Source: Bacteroidota bacterium (lineage in GTDB: Bacteria > Bacteroidota > Bacteroidia > Chitinophagales > Saprospiraceae). Taken from it: a DNA stretch of 46,632 bases. The notes under the pieces were generated by a model. It was given only the letters and a program-made list of their open reading frames with translations. It searched no databases and had not been told where the DNA came from. Where the stretch lies: assembly GCA_024276375.1 (NCBI GenBank), contig JAJRXG010000364.1:1-46632 (forward strand). Direction: 5' to 3'. Shown piece after piece: positions 37,775 to 46,632 of the stretch (the first letter of the stretch is position 1; every line of letters starts with the position of its first letter). A program made the translations under genes and the position numbers.

Positions 37775-38863
37775 TCAACTTAGATAAGAAGTAATAGATG
37801 GCTCGCCTTTTTTCTTCAACGATTGGTCTCTTGGCAGTCTATCCAACTTCCGATTCATCACCCAAAACCAAAGAGGTTGAGCCAAGGCCAATATCATCAT
37901 GCCAGGATAACCCGTGGGCATTTGAGGACTCTCTTCGAGAGACTCGAGGATTTGATATTTCTTGCTTCCGTTGTAGTGATGATCTGAATGACGAGACAGG
38001 TTGAACAGCAATAACCGCCCTATGGGATGGTCAGAATTCCAAGAATGAGTATGCCTTACTTTATCATAGCCACCTTTATCATTTTTCTTTCTCAATAGTC
38101 CATAGTGCTCGATATAGTTTACGGTCTCTAACAATAGAATGCCGATAACAGCCGCACTCACAAACGCAAGCATTACCTTCATTCCAAAAAAGGAGTAGAT
38201 TAATACCAAAACAATCACATTGGCAATCGAATAAACCACCATTCTATTGGATAAAGAAAGCAGATGCTTATTCATTTGCCGCATCCGATTAAACTCGAGG
38301 TTCCAAGCCTCTCGATAACTCCCAAAATGAGAAGTAACCCAAAAGGTAAATAGACTTTCGTTGCGCAATGCCGTTGCTGAATCTTGAGGCGTAGCAACGT
38401 TCTTGTGGTGACCTCCATTATGATAGGGAAGAAAGTGCGTATTCAATGAGGTCAGCAAAAGCAACTCTCCAATAAATTGCTCCACTCTGTTTCTTCTATG
38501 TCCAAGTTCGTGACCAACATTAATGCCACATACACCACAGAGCAACCCCATACTAATAACTCGGCCATAATATTCAGAACTACCCAAAGATGTATCCCTT
38601 ATCACAAACAAAAACAATACGAGGGACAACAACTGAATAGGTAACGCCAAATACAAAATCCAATCATAGATCTGTACGTTTTTCTCATCTTGCGCAATCC
38701 GATATTCTATGTTCGTATTGTCGGGTTTTATGAGCAGTTCCAATATCGGTACTGCCACATAAAACAGTATTAACGGAACGAAAGATCCGATTCCTGTGAC
38801 GTAAAATGAATATATCACACTGATGGGCAGTATATATACCAACAAATACTTTAAACGTTGCAT
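37775..38863 (-). CDS. alkB: alkane 1-monooxygenase
   Basis: Histidine boxes HELGHRR, HHKNVATPQD, NYIEHYGL and FNLSRHSDHHYNGSKKYQIL. Confidence 0.93.
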   Translation of the reverse strand: MQRLKYLLVYILPISVIYSFYVTGIGSFVPLILFYVAVPILELLIKPDNTNIEYRIAQDEKNVQIYDWILYLALPIQLLSLVLFLFVIRDTSLGSSEYYGRVISMGLLCGVCGINVGHELGHRRNRVEQFIGELLLLTSLNTHFLPYHNGGHHKNVATPQDSATALRNESLFTFWVTSHFGSYREAWNLEFNRMRQMNKHLLSLSNRMVVYSIANVIVLVLIYSFFGMKVMLAFVSAAVIGILLLETVNYIEHYGLLRKKNDKGGYDKVRHTHSWNSDHPIGRLLLFNLSRHSDHHYNGSKKYQILESLEESPQMPTGYPGMMILALAQPLWFWVMNRKLDRLPRDQSLKKKGEPSITSYLS

Positions 38864-38874
38864 AAAGTAAGATT

Positions 38875-39453
38875 TTATAGTTTTGAAATTCCCTTGGTTA
38901 TAACATGGATCAAATCATCAAAGTGGGCAAGCAGTTTGTCATATTCACCTTTCAAGAAGAAAGGCCCCTCCAATCCCTTTAACATCATGACAACAACACG
39001 TGCATATACCTTCGGCTTACCCGGTATCTCGAGCGTTCCATGCTTTATTCCCTTCTTAAGAAGAACATGGATCTGTTCAACCTCCCACTGTTCCATCTCG
39101 TCTTTCATTTCATTTAGAAACTCATAAAACTCGTAAAACTCGGGTCTGAGCGTCTCTCTATAGTTTATTGAAGTACTCAAAATCTTCATTCTTTCCAGCA
39201 TGTAAGCCTTTAAGATATCTCGAACATCAACATCCTCTTGGGCAAAAATCACACTAAGTGCGCTCTTCAAGTTTGCCAATTCTCTTTCGACTATAGTCTT
39301 GAACAATAATTCCTTGCTGTTAAAATGATAATACAATGAGCCTTTTGCCTTGTGTGCAGCTCTTGCGATGTCCTCCATTGATGTTTTATAATATCCGTAC
39401 TTGCCAAATGTCTGTCCCGCAACCACAGCAATTCTCTCCTTAGTTCGATTCAT
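38875..39453 (-). CDS. TetR/AcrR family transcriptional regulator
   Basis: MNRTKERIAVVAGQTFGKYGYYKTSMEDIARAAHKAKGSLYYHFNSKELLF; ATG at 39453 preferred over TTG at 39486. Confidence 0.9.
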   Translation of the reverse strand: MNRTKERIAVVAGQTFGKYGYYKTSMEDIARAAHKAKGSLYYHFNSKELLFKTIVERELANLKSALSVIFAQEDVDVRDILKAYMLERMKILSTSINYRETLRPEFYEFYEFLNEMKDEMEQWEVEQIHVLLKKGIKHGTLEIPGKPKVYARVVVMMLKGLEGPFFLKGEYDKLLAHFDDLIHVITKGISKL

Positions 39454-39461
39454 TGTACTTT

Positions 39462-39491
39462 TTGACCATTTTCGTTTATTGGTCAAATATA
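39462..39491 (-). promoter_or_regulatory. promoter (TATATTTG) overlapped by inverted repeat TTGACCA-N11-TGGTCAA upstream of tetR-alkB
   Basis: Minus-strand TATATTTG at 39491-39484; 7-bp inverted repeat arms at 39462-39468 and 39480-39486. Confidence 0.55.
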
Positions 39492-39591
39492 AATAGTTTT
39501 TCTTTCTTCGCAGTGAAATTTTGGATAGATCATTATCCTTAAATATTCATAAGTGACGAGTTGCACACTCAATATCAATAAGTGAAGATGC

Positions 39592-40470
39592 CTATCTACG
39601 TTTTTTTACTTGGCTATAGAGTGTATCGAAGACAACAACAGAGAGAATGATCAATCCTCCAACAATGGTATTGATGGATGGCACTTCAGACAAAAACCAA
39701 TAACCCCAAACTATGCCATATATAGGCAAAATGGCAGACAATATACCCACTGTACTTGCTCGAAAAACCTTCAATCCCCCTACGTACAACAAATGTCCAA
39801 ATGCTGAGGTAAAGACCCCAAGAGCAGCAATCGCCACCCACTCAGAAGGGCTCGTATCACTGGACATATATAATAAAAAAGGACTCAGTAATACGGCAAC
39901 AATCCCCAACTGAGCAAGCATAATCAACAATCCATCATGGCGCTCCGTTAGTCTCCGGGTGACAATATTGCGCAGACTATAGCACAAAGCAGAGCCCAAC
40001 CCAAGATAAATTCCTAAAGTTGTATTCTGTGATAAGGATTCGATTGGAGATACCATAATATAAAGTCCACACAATACAACAACCCCAAGTATCAAGTCCA
40101 TTTTTTTTACAGGAATGCGTAAAAGAAGCGGTTCAAGTACAGCCGTTATCGCCGGATGTACAAATAATGTGAGCATCGCAATAGCCACGGAGGAATAATC
40201 CAAAGAATAGAAATAAGTCAACCAATGAGCTCCCATTAACAATCCTGACAAAAACATCAATATGTGATCCTGACGTGTTCCGATACGAGCCATCTTCTTG
40301 GTACACATGCTGACAACTAGGATGACAAAATATCCGATCAAACTCCTATAGAATATCACGAGCGTGGAAGACATGGTCACATACTTTCCTAGTACTCCCG
40401 AGGTACTGATGAATACAATACCGAGATTGAGTAAGAGCAACTCCTTTAATCTATTGGAAGATTGCGGCAT
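39592..40470 (-). CDS. DMT/EamA family transporter
   Basis: Ten-TM pattern; two EamA-like halves. Confidence 0.85.
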   Translation of the reverse strand: MPQSSNRLKELLLLNLGIVFISTSGVLGKYVTMSSTLVIFYRSLIGYFVILVVSMCTKKMARIGTRQDHILMFLSGLLMGAHWLTYFYSLDYSSVAIAMLTLFVHPAITAVLEPLLLRIPVKKMDLILGVVVLCGLYIMVSPIESLSQNTTLGIYLGLGSALCYSLRNIVTRRLTERHDGLLIMLAQLGIVAVLLSPFLLYMSSDTSPSEWVAIAALGVFTSAFGHLLYVGGLKVFRASTVGILSAILPIYGIVWGYWFLSEVPSINTIVGGLIILSVVVFDTLYSQVKKRR

Positions 40471-40482
40471 AAATGATGTCGA

Positions 40483-42777
40483 CTAACTTTTTAAGATTTT
40501 AACACGGATAGATTTGGAGATGGGCGTACCACTGCCCTTCGCAAATTGATTGAGTGGGATCAAGGGATTGGTCTCCGGAAAGTAAGCCGCCAAATTGCCG
40601 ATCGGGATATCATATGATACCACGTGAAAATTGTGTACGCTCCTATCAACATCATCATAGCTGGAGGTGATACTGACGATGTCCAAATTTTTCAGATTGA
40701 GGCGCTCCAAGTCTTTTTCGTTCATCAAAACAATCCTACGTTCATTAAATATACCGCGATAACGATCATCAAGACCATAAATCGTCGTGTTAAACTGGTC
40801 GTGAGACCTTATAGTCATCATCAGAAATTCATCTTTCTCCAGTGCGTGATCCGGCAATGGACAGACAGAAAACTGGGCTTTGCCTTTTGGCAGTTTAGAA
40901 AAATCCAATTTTCTTGAATTGTTGGGCAAGTAAAACTCCTTTCCTCCTGCTACTCTTTTGTTATATTGCTCAAACCCACTTATTACGGCTGAAATATCCT
41001 TTCTTATAATCTCATAATCATGTGCATAGGCATCCCAATCAACACAACTGTCGGTTGGAAAAACTGACTTAGCTATACCGCAGACGATGGCCGGCTCACT
41101 CATCAAATCACTAGATACAGGGTTGAGTACTCCTTGTGAGGCATGCACCTTTCCCATACTGTTTTCAACCGTTACTCTTTGAGGTCCTTGGCGGGAAATA
41201 TCTTTTTCGGAACGTCCTAAAGTGGGCAAAATCAATCCCACGTGACCGGGATACAAATGAGTTCGACAGAGTTTGGTGCTGATATGAATAGTCATATCAC
41301 ATTGTTGCATAGCTCCGGCGCAGATCTCTGTGTCAGACATCGCTCCGATGATATTACCTCCTAAGGAAGTAAACACTTTTACTTTGCCCGCTTGCATGGC
41401 CATAAAAGCTCGGACGACATCATACCCCTCTTCAAGTGGTGGTTCAAAACCATATTTAGATCTGATGCGGCTTGCCATATCCGGAGACAAGCGGTGATTG
41501 ATGCCTACTGTTCGATCTCCTTGAACATTGGAATGACCTCTCACGGGGCATGTACCCGCTCCTCGTTTTCCAAGTGCTCCTTTCATCAACAGGATATTGA
41601 CACATTCTTTGATATTGTCAACACCATTTTTGTGTTGCGTTAGACCCATAGCCCAACAGATTATAATCTTCTTGGCCGGGATAAGCAACTTCAATGCCTC
41701 GTCCAATACATTTCTGGATATTCCTGCTTGACGCAACAAAGTATTGACATCATATCCATCCAAGTCCGTCTTGAGTTGATCAAATCCCGTTGTATATTTT
41801 TCTATAAATACCGTATCCAGAACATTCTCGTTCTGGAGATGAGCACTGAGCAACCCCTTCATAATGGCTTTTAAAAGAGGGATATCTTGATTGATACGCA
41901 CGCGCAGGTACACATCCGTGATCGCCGTTCCACTACCGAATATGTCTTGAGGACGTTGAGGGTTTTTGAATCGTCTCAATCCCGCTTCTTCAAGGGGATT
42001 GATGGTGATAATTTTAGCTCCATTGTCTTTGGCCTCTTGCAGTGTGGTCAACATTCTCGGATGATTGGTACCTGGATTTTGACCGATGATAACAATGACT
42101 TCTGCCTCTTTGAAATCCGATTGCAATACGCTACCCTTACCGATACCCAAGGTTTCAGATAGTCCGACACCACTACTTTCATGACACATATTGGAGCAGT
42201 CAGGCAGGTTGTTGGTTCCTAACCTCCTCGCCAATAGACCATAGAGATACGCCGCTTCATTGGAAGACCTTCCTGAAGTATAGAATACTGCTTGATTGGG
42301 GTCATCGAGTTGTCTGAGTTGATTGCCAATCAGCCGATATGCTTCCTCCCAACTTATCGGTCTGTAGTGCGTATCTCCGGATGTGATGAGCATAGGTTGA
42401 GTAATGCGGCCGCTTTTACCCAATTGAAAGTCAGACCAACTCCTTAGTTCATCGATGCTATAGTGTGAGAAGAATTTTTCGCCGACTTTTTTTAGGGTAG
42501 CTTCTTCCGCCAGTGCCTTGGCTCCATTCTCGCAATACTCTCCCAATACAGACCTTCGGTCATCCGGATCCGGCCATGCACATCCGGGACAGTCAAATCC
42601 TCCTTTTTTATTCATCCTGTTGATGGCATAGAAAGCTCGCTTCAGATCCATCTCCGAGTTCAGATACCACATGGCTTCTTTAATAGCAAGAAATCCTGCT
42701 GCGTAGGATGCCGGTTTACTCACTTTTATCCCGGTGAGCTGCTCAGAAAATATAGATGTTTTCTTCTTCACGCCCAA
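40483..42777 (-). CDS. FdhF/YdeP family molybdopterin oxidoreductase
   Basis: FDCPGCAWPDPDDR, FYTSGRSSNEAAYLYGLLARRLGTNNLPDCSNMCHESSG, MGLTQHKNGVDNI, CPVRGHSNVQGDRTVGI. Confidence 0.93.
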   Translation of the reverse strand: MGVKKKTSIFSEQLTGIKVSKPASYAAGFLAIKEAMWYLNSEMDLKRAFYAINRMNKKGGFDCPGCAWPDPDDRRSVLGEYCENGAKALAEEATLKKVGEKFFSHYSIDELRSWSDFQLGKSGRITQPMLITSGDTHYRPISWEEAYRLIGNQLRQLDDPNQAVFYTSGRSSNEAAYLYGLLARRLGTNNLPDCSNMCHESSGVGLSETLGIGKGSVLQSDFKEAEVIVIIGQNPGTNHPRMLTTLQEAKDNGAKIITINPLEEAGLRRFKNPQRPQDIFGSGTAITDVYLRVRINQDIPLLKAIMKGLLSAHLQNENVLDTVFIEKYTTGFDQLKTDLDGYDVNTLLRQAGISRNVLDEALKLLIPAKKIIICWAMGLTQHKNGVDNIKECVNILLMKGALGKRGAGTCPVRGHSNVQGDRTVGINHRLSPDMASRIRSKYGFEPPLEEGYDVVRAFMAMQAGKVKVFTSLGGNIIGAMSDTEICAGAMQQCDMTIHISTKLCRTHLYPGHVGLILPTLGRSEKDISRQGPQRVTVENSMGKVHASQGVLNPVSSDLMSEPAIVCGIAKSVFPTDSCVDWDAYAHDYEIIRKDISAVISGFEQYNKRVAGGKEFYLPNNSRKLDFSKLPKGKAQFSVCPLPDHALEKDEFLMMTIRSHDQFNTTIYGLDDRYRGIFNERRIVLMNEKDLERLNLKNLDIVSITSSYDDVDRSVHNFHVVSYDIPIGNLAAYFPETNPLIPLNQFAKGSGTPISKSIRVKILKS

Positions 42778-42813
42778 TCATTCATAAGTAGTTGACTATA
42801 AATTAAATACATA

Positions 42814-43269
42814 TTAACTATTCTGAAATTTCCTCAATAGCCTTCCTGTTTGTTCTTGCAATTTTTTCTTAAAAAACTGAGTCCAACCCAACAACTTACC
42901 TTTCCAACCCATGGCTTGACTCGCCCATCGATGTAGATCAAATCTGTCTGTATGCTTGACAATCTTATCATTCTTGATGACCATTTCGGCTCGAATGATA
43001 TTGTGAACAGTTCGCCCTGTTTTTGAAAATGTATAGTTGGCCTCCCAATGCACTTTGGCATGATCAGGCGATTCTTCCAAGATCCGATAAGAAATCCTCA
43101 GGTCTTCAGAATTTTGACACAACATACGCCACATATCTCTTGCATCTTGACCCTTCAATTGACCAAACGCCGGGTCATTAAACACGATACTTTCATGATA
43201 ACAGGCAGCCATGTCATCACTGTTTTTATTTTCAAAAGCCGAATAGAATCGAGTTGCTACAGTGTCCAT
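42814..43269 (-). CDS. SnoaL/NTF2-like family protein
   Basis: ATRFYSAFENKNSDDMAACYHESIVFNDPAFGQLKGQDARDMWRML. Confidence 0.85.
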   Translation of the reverse strand: MDTVATRFYSAFENKNSDDMAACYHESIVFNDPAFGQLKGQDARDMWRMLCQNSEDLRISYRILEESPDHAKVHWEANYTFSKTGRTVHNIIRAEMVIKNDKIVKHTDRFDLHRWASQAMGWKGKLLGWTQFFKKKLQEQTGRLLRKFQNS

Positions 43270-43672
43270 TTTTACGTTGCACTAATCATTAAAACCTAAA
43301 TATACAATACTAATAGTTGAAAAAATGGTATAACGCTGCGGCTAGCAGGGCTTAAAGCCCAAGATGAAAAAGGCATGACCCTCCCGGATATAAATATCCC
43401 GGCAAAAGTGTGTATAATAAATAGCATAAAATAGGATATTGTTTCGGTACGCCTCTGTGCTCATATGTTTAAGAATTCCTCATAAAGAGTCTCCCTTGAT
43501 GAGCCAAATGAATCAACCCCTCCCCACCACGCATTGCCAGCTCATAAAGTGCAATATCTTATACACACTTCTGTCACAGATACTAAAACGCAATCAAGAT
43601 TTGTCTATACCTTGTATTGCGCAAATAAGCTAAACAATAGGTTTTAAAATGATATCATGGTATAGACGTAAA

Positions 43673-43705
43673 AAAGGCACTCTTCCCTCCCGGAAGAATG
43701 CCTTT
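43673..43705 (-). terminator. pnp intrinsic terminator
   Basis: Minus-strand AAAGGCATTCTTCC-GGGAG-GGAAGAGTGCCTTTTTT. Confidence 0.85.
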
Positions 43706-43730
43706 ATTATCTAAATATTAAGGTGATGAT

Positions 43731-45962
43731 CTAATCTCGTCTGCGATCGTCTCGTCGTCTGTCATCTCGTCGTTTATCGTCTCGTCGTCTGTCATCTCGT
43801 CGTCTATTGTCCTTTTGGTGATTATCACCATCTCCCTCTTCACGCTTTAATAAAACTTTTCGAGACAATCGAAATTTTCCGGATTTAGGATCGATACCGA
43901 CTAGTTTAACTTTAACATCGTCTCCGACGGAATACACATCTTCCACACGATCGATTCTTGTATGGGAGATTTCAGATACATGAAGTAATCCACTTTTACC
44001 TTTAAAGTCAACAAAGACTCCATACGGCATAACACTCGCTACCTTCGCGTCAAATATATCACCAACATCGGGTCTAAAAGCAATATCATCAATCACGCGT
44101 TTTGCTTCTTTGATACCTTTGGCGTCTGTGGAGAAGATACTCACAACACCCATGTTGTCCACTTCTTCTATATTGATTGTCGTTCCGGTATTGGCTTGTA
44201 GCTCTTGAATCACTTTGCCACCGGGACCTATAACAGCACCTATATACTCCTTGTCTATTTTGAATTCAATCATTCTCGGAGCATGATCTTTTGGTTCTTC
44301 TCTAGGCTGACTAATGGTCTTGGCCATTTCAGCAAGGATGTGGAGTCTTCCTTCTTTAGCCTGCAACAATGCCTCCTCAAGCAAGTCATAAGAGAGTCCT
44401 TCTATTTTGATATCCATCTGGCAGGCAGTAATTCCGTCCTCGGTGCCCGTAACTTTAAAATCCATATCTCCCAATGCATCTTCATCTCCAAGAATGTCCG
44501 TGAGAATCACATTGCGTTCACCATCAGAAATCATCCCCATTGCGATGCCGGATACCGGCTTTTTGATTTGAATTCCAGCATCCATTAAAGCCATAGCCCC
44601 TGCGCATACAGTGGCCATAGACGAAGACCCATTGGATTCTAGGATATCAGATACTACTCTTATTGTATAGGGGGTGTCTTCCGGCATCACTTGCTTGAGT
44701 GATCGCCCGGCCAGATTGGCATGACCGATCTCTCGACGACCCGGCCCTCTCATCGGCTTGGTTTCCCCAACCGAAAGAGCGGGAAAATTATAGTGAAGGA
44801 AAAACTTGTCATATACCGTCTCCATAGCTGTATCGTTGAGGATCTGATCCTGCTTGGTACCTAAGGTTACAGTCGTCAATGATTGTGTCTCACCTCTGGT
44901 AAAGATGGCCGAACCATGAGCCGAAGGCAAATAATCAACTTCCGTCCATATGCCTCTAACAGTCTTAGGATCGCGACCATCAAGACGAACCCTTGTGGAC
45001 ATGACCATCTCTCTGATCAATTCTTTTTTGACTTTCTCAAAGTAAGAACTTACATCTTCACCATGCTGTTCTATCCAGTCTTCATCTTTGTTTTCTTGAA
45101 TATGGGCTGCCAAATCCTCTTTGATAGCTGTAAAGCCATCCTTGCGTGTTTTCTTGTCCAATTTGCCTTGAGCTATCTCAAGAATTCGATCTTTGGCAAA
45201 ATCCAGTACTAGGTTCTTGATTTCAGTATTTTCTTCTTCAACCGGCAATTCTCTCTTTACCAAGGCTTTTTCACCTACCTTCTGGGCGAGATCTAACTGA
45301 GCATCACATTGCAACTTGATCACTTCATGCCCGGCTTTTATGGCTTCTATCAATTCTTGCTCATCACATTCCTTGGCATCCCCTTCAACCATCATAACGT
45401 TGTCTTTAGTAGCCGCCAATATGATATTCAATGTGGCATTTTCGAGTTCGGATTTTAGTGGGTTGACGATGTACGCTCCATTTATTTTAGCCACGCGACA
45501 TTCAGAAAGGGGGCCGGCAAATACGATATCTGACACTGACAATGCAGCTGATACTGCCAAAGCAGCATAAGCATCAGGCAGGATCTCCTTATCAACTGAG
45601 ATTAGATTGACGATAACTTGTGTCTCATTCATGTATCCATCCGGAAACAGAGGACGGATCGCCCGGTCAATCAAACGACAGACCAAAATCTCATGTTCGG
45701 ACAATCTCGCTTCTCTTCTAAAAAAATTGCCGGGGATTCTTCCGGCTGCCGCATACTTCTCTTGATAATCCACGGAGAGCGGAAAAAAGCTCTGTCCCTC
45801 ACGGGGTTCGTAAGCAGATACAACGGAGGCGAAAATCATCATATTTCCGACTCTAACAACAGCAGATCCATGTGCCTGAGCAGCAAGTTTGCCGGTTTCT
45901 ATCGTTACCACCTGCCCATTAGGCTGTGTAAACGATGTGGTAATAGGTGTTTGTAAACCCAT
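43731..45962 (-). CDS. pnp: polyribonucleotide nucleotidyltransferase
   Basis: PNPase motifs (FFRREARLSEHEILVCRLIDRAIRPLFPDGY, GRREIGHANLAGRSL, KH IGAVIGPGGKVIQEL, S1 GVFVDFKGKSGLLHVSEIS); RRDD-repeat tail. Confidence 0.97.
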   Translation of the reverse strand: MGLQTPITTSFTQPNGQVVTIETGKLAAQAHGSAVVRVGNMMIFASVVSAYEPREGQSFFPLSVDYQEKYAAAGRIPGNFFRREARLSEHEILVCRLIDRAIRPLFPDGYMNETQVIVNLISVDKEILPDAYAALAVSAALSVSDIVFAGPLSECRVAKINGAYIVNPLKSELENATLNIILAATKDNVMMVEGDAKECDEQELIEAIKAGHEVIKLQCDAQLDLAQKVGEKALVKRELPVEEENTEIKNLVLDFAKDRILEIAQGKLDKKTRKDGFTAIKEDLAAHIQENKDEDWIEQHGEDVSSYFEKVKKELIREMVMSTRVRLDGRDPKTVRGIWTEVDYLPSAHGSAIFTRGETQSLTTVTLGTKQDQILNDTAMETVYDKFFLHYNFPALSVGETKPMRGPGRREIGHANLAGRSLKQVMPEDTPYTIRVVSDILESNGSSSMATVCAGAMALMDAGIQIKKPVSGIAMGMISDGERNVILTDILGDEDALGDMDFKVTGTEDGITACQMDIKIEGLSYDLLEEALLQAKEGRLHILAEMAKTISQPREEPKDHAPRMIEFKIDKEYIGAVIGPGGKVIQELQANTGTTINIEEVDNMGVVSIFSTDAKGIKEAKRVIDDIAFRPDVGDIFDAKVASVMPYGVFVDFKGKSGLLHVSEISHTRIDRVEDVYSVGDDVKVKLVGIDPKSGKFRLSRKVLLKREEGDGDNHQKDNRRRDDRRRDDKRRDDRRRDDRRRD
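43734..43808. repeat. 15-nt-period tandem repeat encoding the (RRDDR)n tail of PNPase
   Basis: Repeated ctcgtcgtct/gtcatctcgtcgt blocks; encodes DRRRDDRRRDDKRRDDRRRDDRRRD. Confidence 0.75.
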
Positions 45963-46162
45963 AATATATATAGCTAAAGGTTAATAATTGTCAAGGGGTG
46001 TCGCTTTGAGCCCTTAGACGATGTAAATAAATTAAATTTCTTCTTTGTGTTTTCTCAACCTATGCCATACATCCTCCATTGAATCTCCTTCTTTAAGGAA
46101 ACCTATCTGTATCGAACATTCGAAACCTATTAAATATCGAAACCAAGCAAGAGTGGTATAAC

Positions 46163-46438
46163 TTACTTTCTTATACCCAACTTCTCAATAAGTGAGCGGT
46201 ATTTTTGAATATCCTTGCTTGCTATGTATTTGAGTAGTCGTTTTCTTTTTCCCACGAGGGTTAAAAGTGCCCTCCTACTGGAGTGATCCTTTTTATTCTC
46301 TCGAAGATGATCGGACAATGCATTGATGCGATAGGTAAACAAAGCCACCTGTCCCTCAGATGATCCTGTATTTTGAGCACTTCCACCGTACTCAGCAAAA
46401 ATTTCCTCTCTTTTTTCTTTAGTCAAATATGTTGCCAT
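46163..46438 (-). CDS. rpsO: 30S ribosomal protein S15
   Basis: MATYLTKEKREEIFAEYGGSAQNTGSSEGQVALFTYRINALSDHLRENKKDHSSRRALLTLVGKRKRLLKYI; start 46438, since a promoter lies inside the longer ORF. Confidence 0.97.
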   Translation of the reverse strand: MATYLTKEKREEIFAEYGGSAQNTGSSEGQVALFTYRINALSDHLRENKKDHSSRRALLTLVGKRKRLLKYIASKDIQKYRSLIEKLGIRK

Positions 46439-46488
46439 AATGTTGTTACATTTACCAAATAGGATTACGAAAATCGTTATTAGCGGCG

Positions 46489-46496
46489 CAAAGATA
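46489..46496 (-). promoter_or_regulatory. putative TAnnTTTG promoter for rpsO
   Basis: Minus-strand TATCTTTG exact match, ~50 nt upstream of rpsO ATG. Confidence 0.5.
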
Positions 46497-46522
46497 GTTT
46501 TTAATTTAACAAAAATCACCCT

Positions 46523-46632
46523 ATGAACTTACTTACTTTAGAAACTTCCATTCAACTATTGTGTCTTGCCATCCTGTCGATCCTCTTTCTTCAGTCAGGA
46601 TTCAACAAGGTTTTTGACTACAAGGGCAATCT
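46523..46632 (+). CDS. partial membrane protein (DoxX-like), truncated by window end
   Basis: MNLLTLETSIQLLCLAILSILFLQSGFNKVFDYKGN...; open to the window end. Confidence 0.5.
   Translation, partial: MNLLTLETSIQLLCLAILSILFLQSGFNKVFDYKGN

Noticed and set aside
39551-39585. GAGTTGCACACTCAATATCAATAAG resembling the head of the dispersed repeat
   Set aside because: Only a short, imperfect match to the repeat head with no tail; not enough to call a copy.
43439-43633. 64-aa plus-strand ORF between pnp and the SnoaL-like gene
   Set aside because: Low-quality composition, overlaps the tentative repeat copy C, no supporting motif.
1-46632. CRISPR array, tRNA/rRNA genes, intact IS or prophage
   Set aside because: No regularly spaced direct repeats, no tRNA-like TpsiC/acceptor pattern noticed, no transposase, integrase or phage genes among the ORFs. 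A tRNAscan/Infernal run would be needed to exclude RNA genes formally.

Overview
The window is a gene-dense bacterial chromosome segment. It is almost certainly Bacteroidota, probably Saprospiria-like: there is a T9SS type-B sorting domain protein, repeated TAnnTTTG promoter elements, and an RprXY-like histidine kinase/response regulator pair. From left to right it carries: a PQQ/GSDH-type sugar dehydrogenase; a complete minus-strand his operon (hisG-D-C-B-H-A-F-IE); an ABC transporter whose ATPase is split by a -1 frame change; cca; dusB; a sugar nucleotidyltransferase; a dihaem cytochrome c peroxidase; an HU-CCDC81/SPOR-like protein; hemL; a two-component system; an EI24 protein; rpsP and rplS; a TetR gene divergent from hmgA-fahA-flavin reductase; a large PKD/T9SS protein; a Sua5/YrdC protein; an S41 protease; an Lrp regulator; a D-aminoacylase; an OmpA lipoprotein; a TetR-alkB operon; an EamA transporter; a YdeP/FdhF molybdoenzyme; pnp; and rpsO. 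The coding content is mostly housekeeping. The less ordinary signals are non-coding: (1) a his leader peptide (MKIFGRHHRNH...) followed by an intrinsic terminator upstream of hisG; (2) an in-phase A_AAA_AAA slippery heptamer exactly where the ABC ATPase changes frame; (3) a 74-bp MITE-like element with perfect 12-bp terminal inverted repeats flanked by 9-bp direct repeats; (4) a ~136-nt dispersed intergenic repeat with a hairpin at the same internal position (two clear copies, one tentative); (5) an orphan leader-peptide/terminator unit with no downstream operon; (6) palindromic TetR operator candidates in front of hmgA and alkB. No tRNA, rRNA, CRISPR array or intact IS was recognised. All family calls come from motif recognition without database searches.
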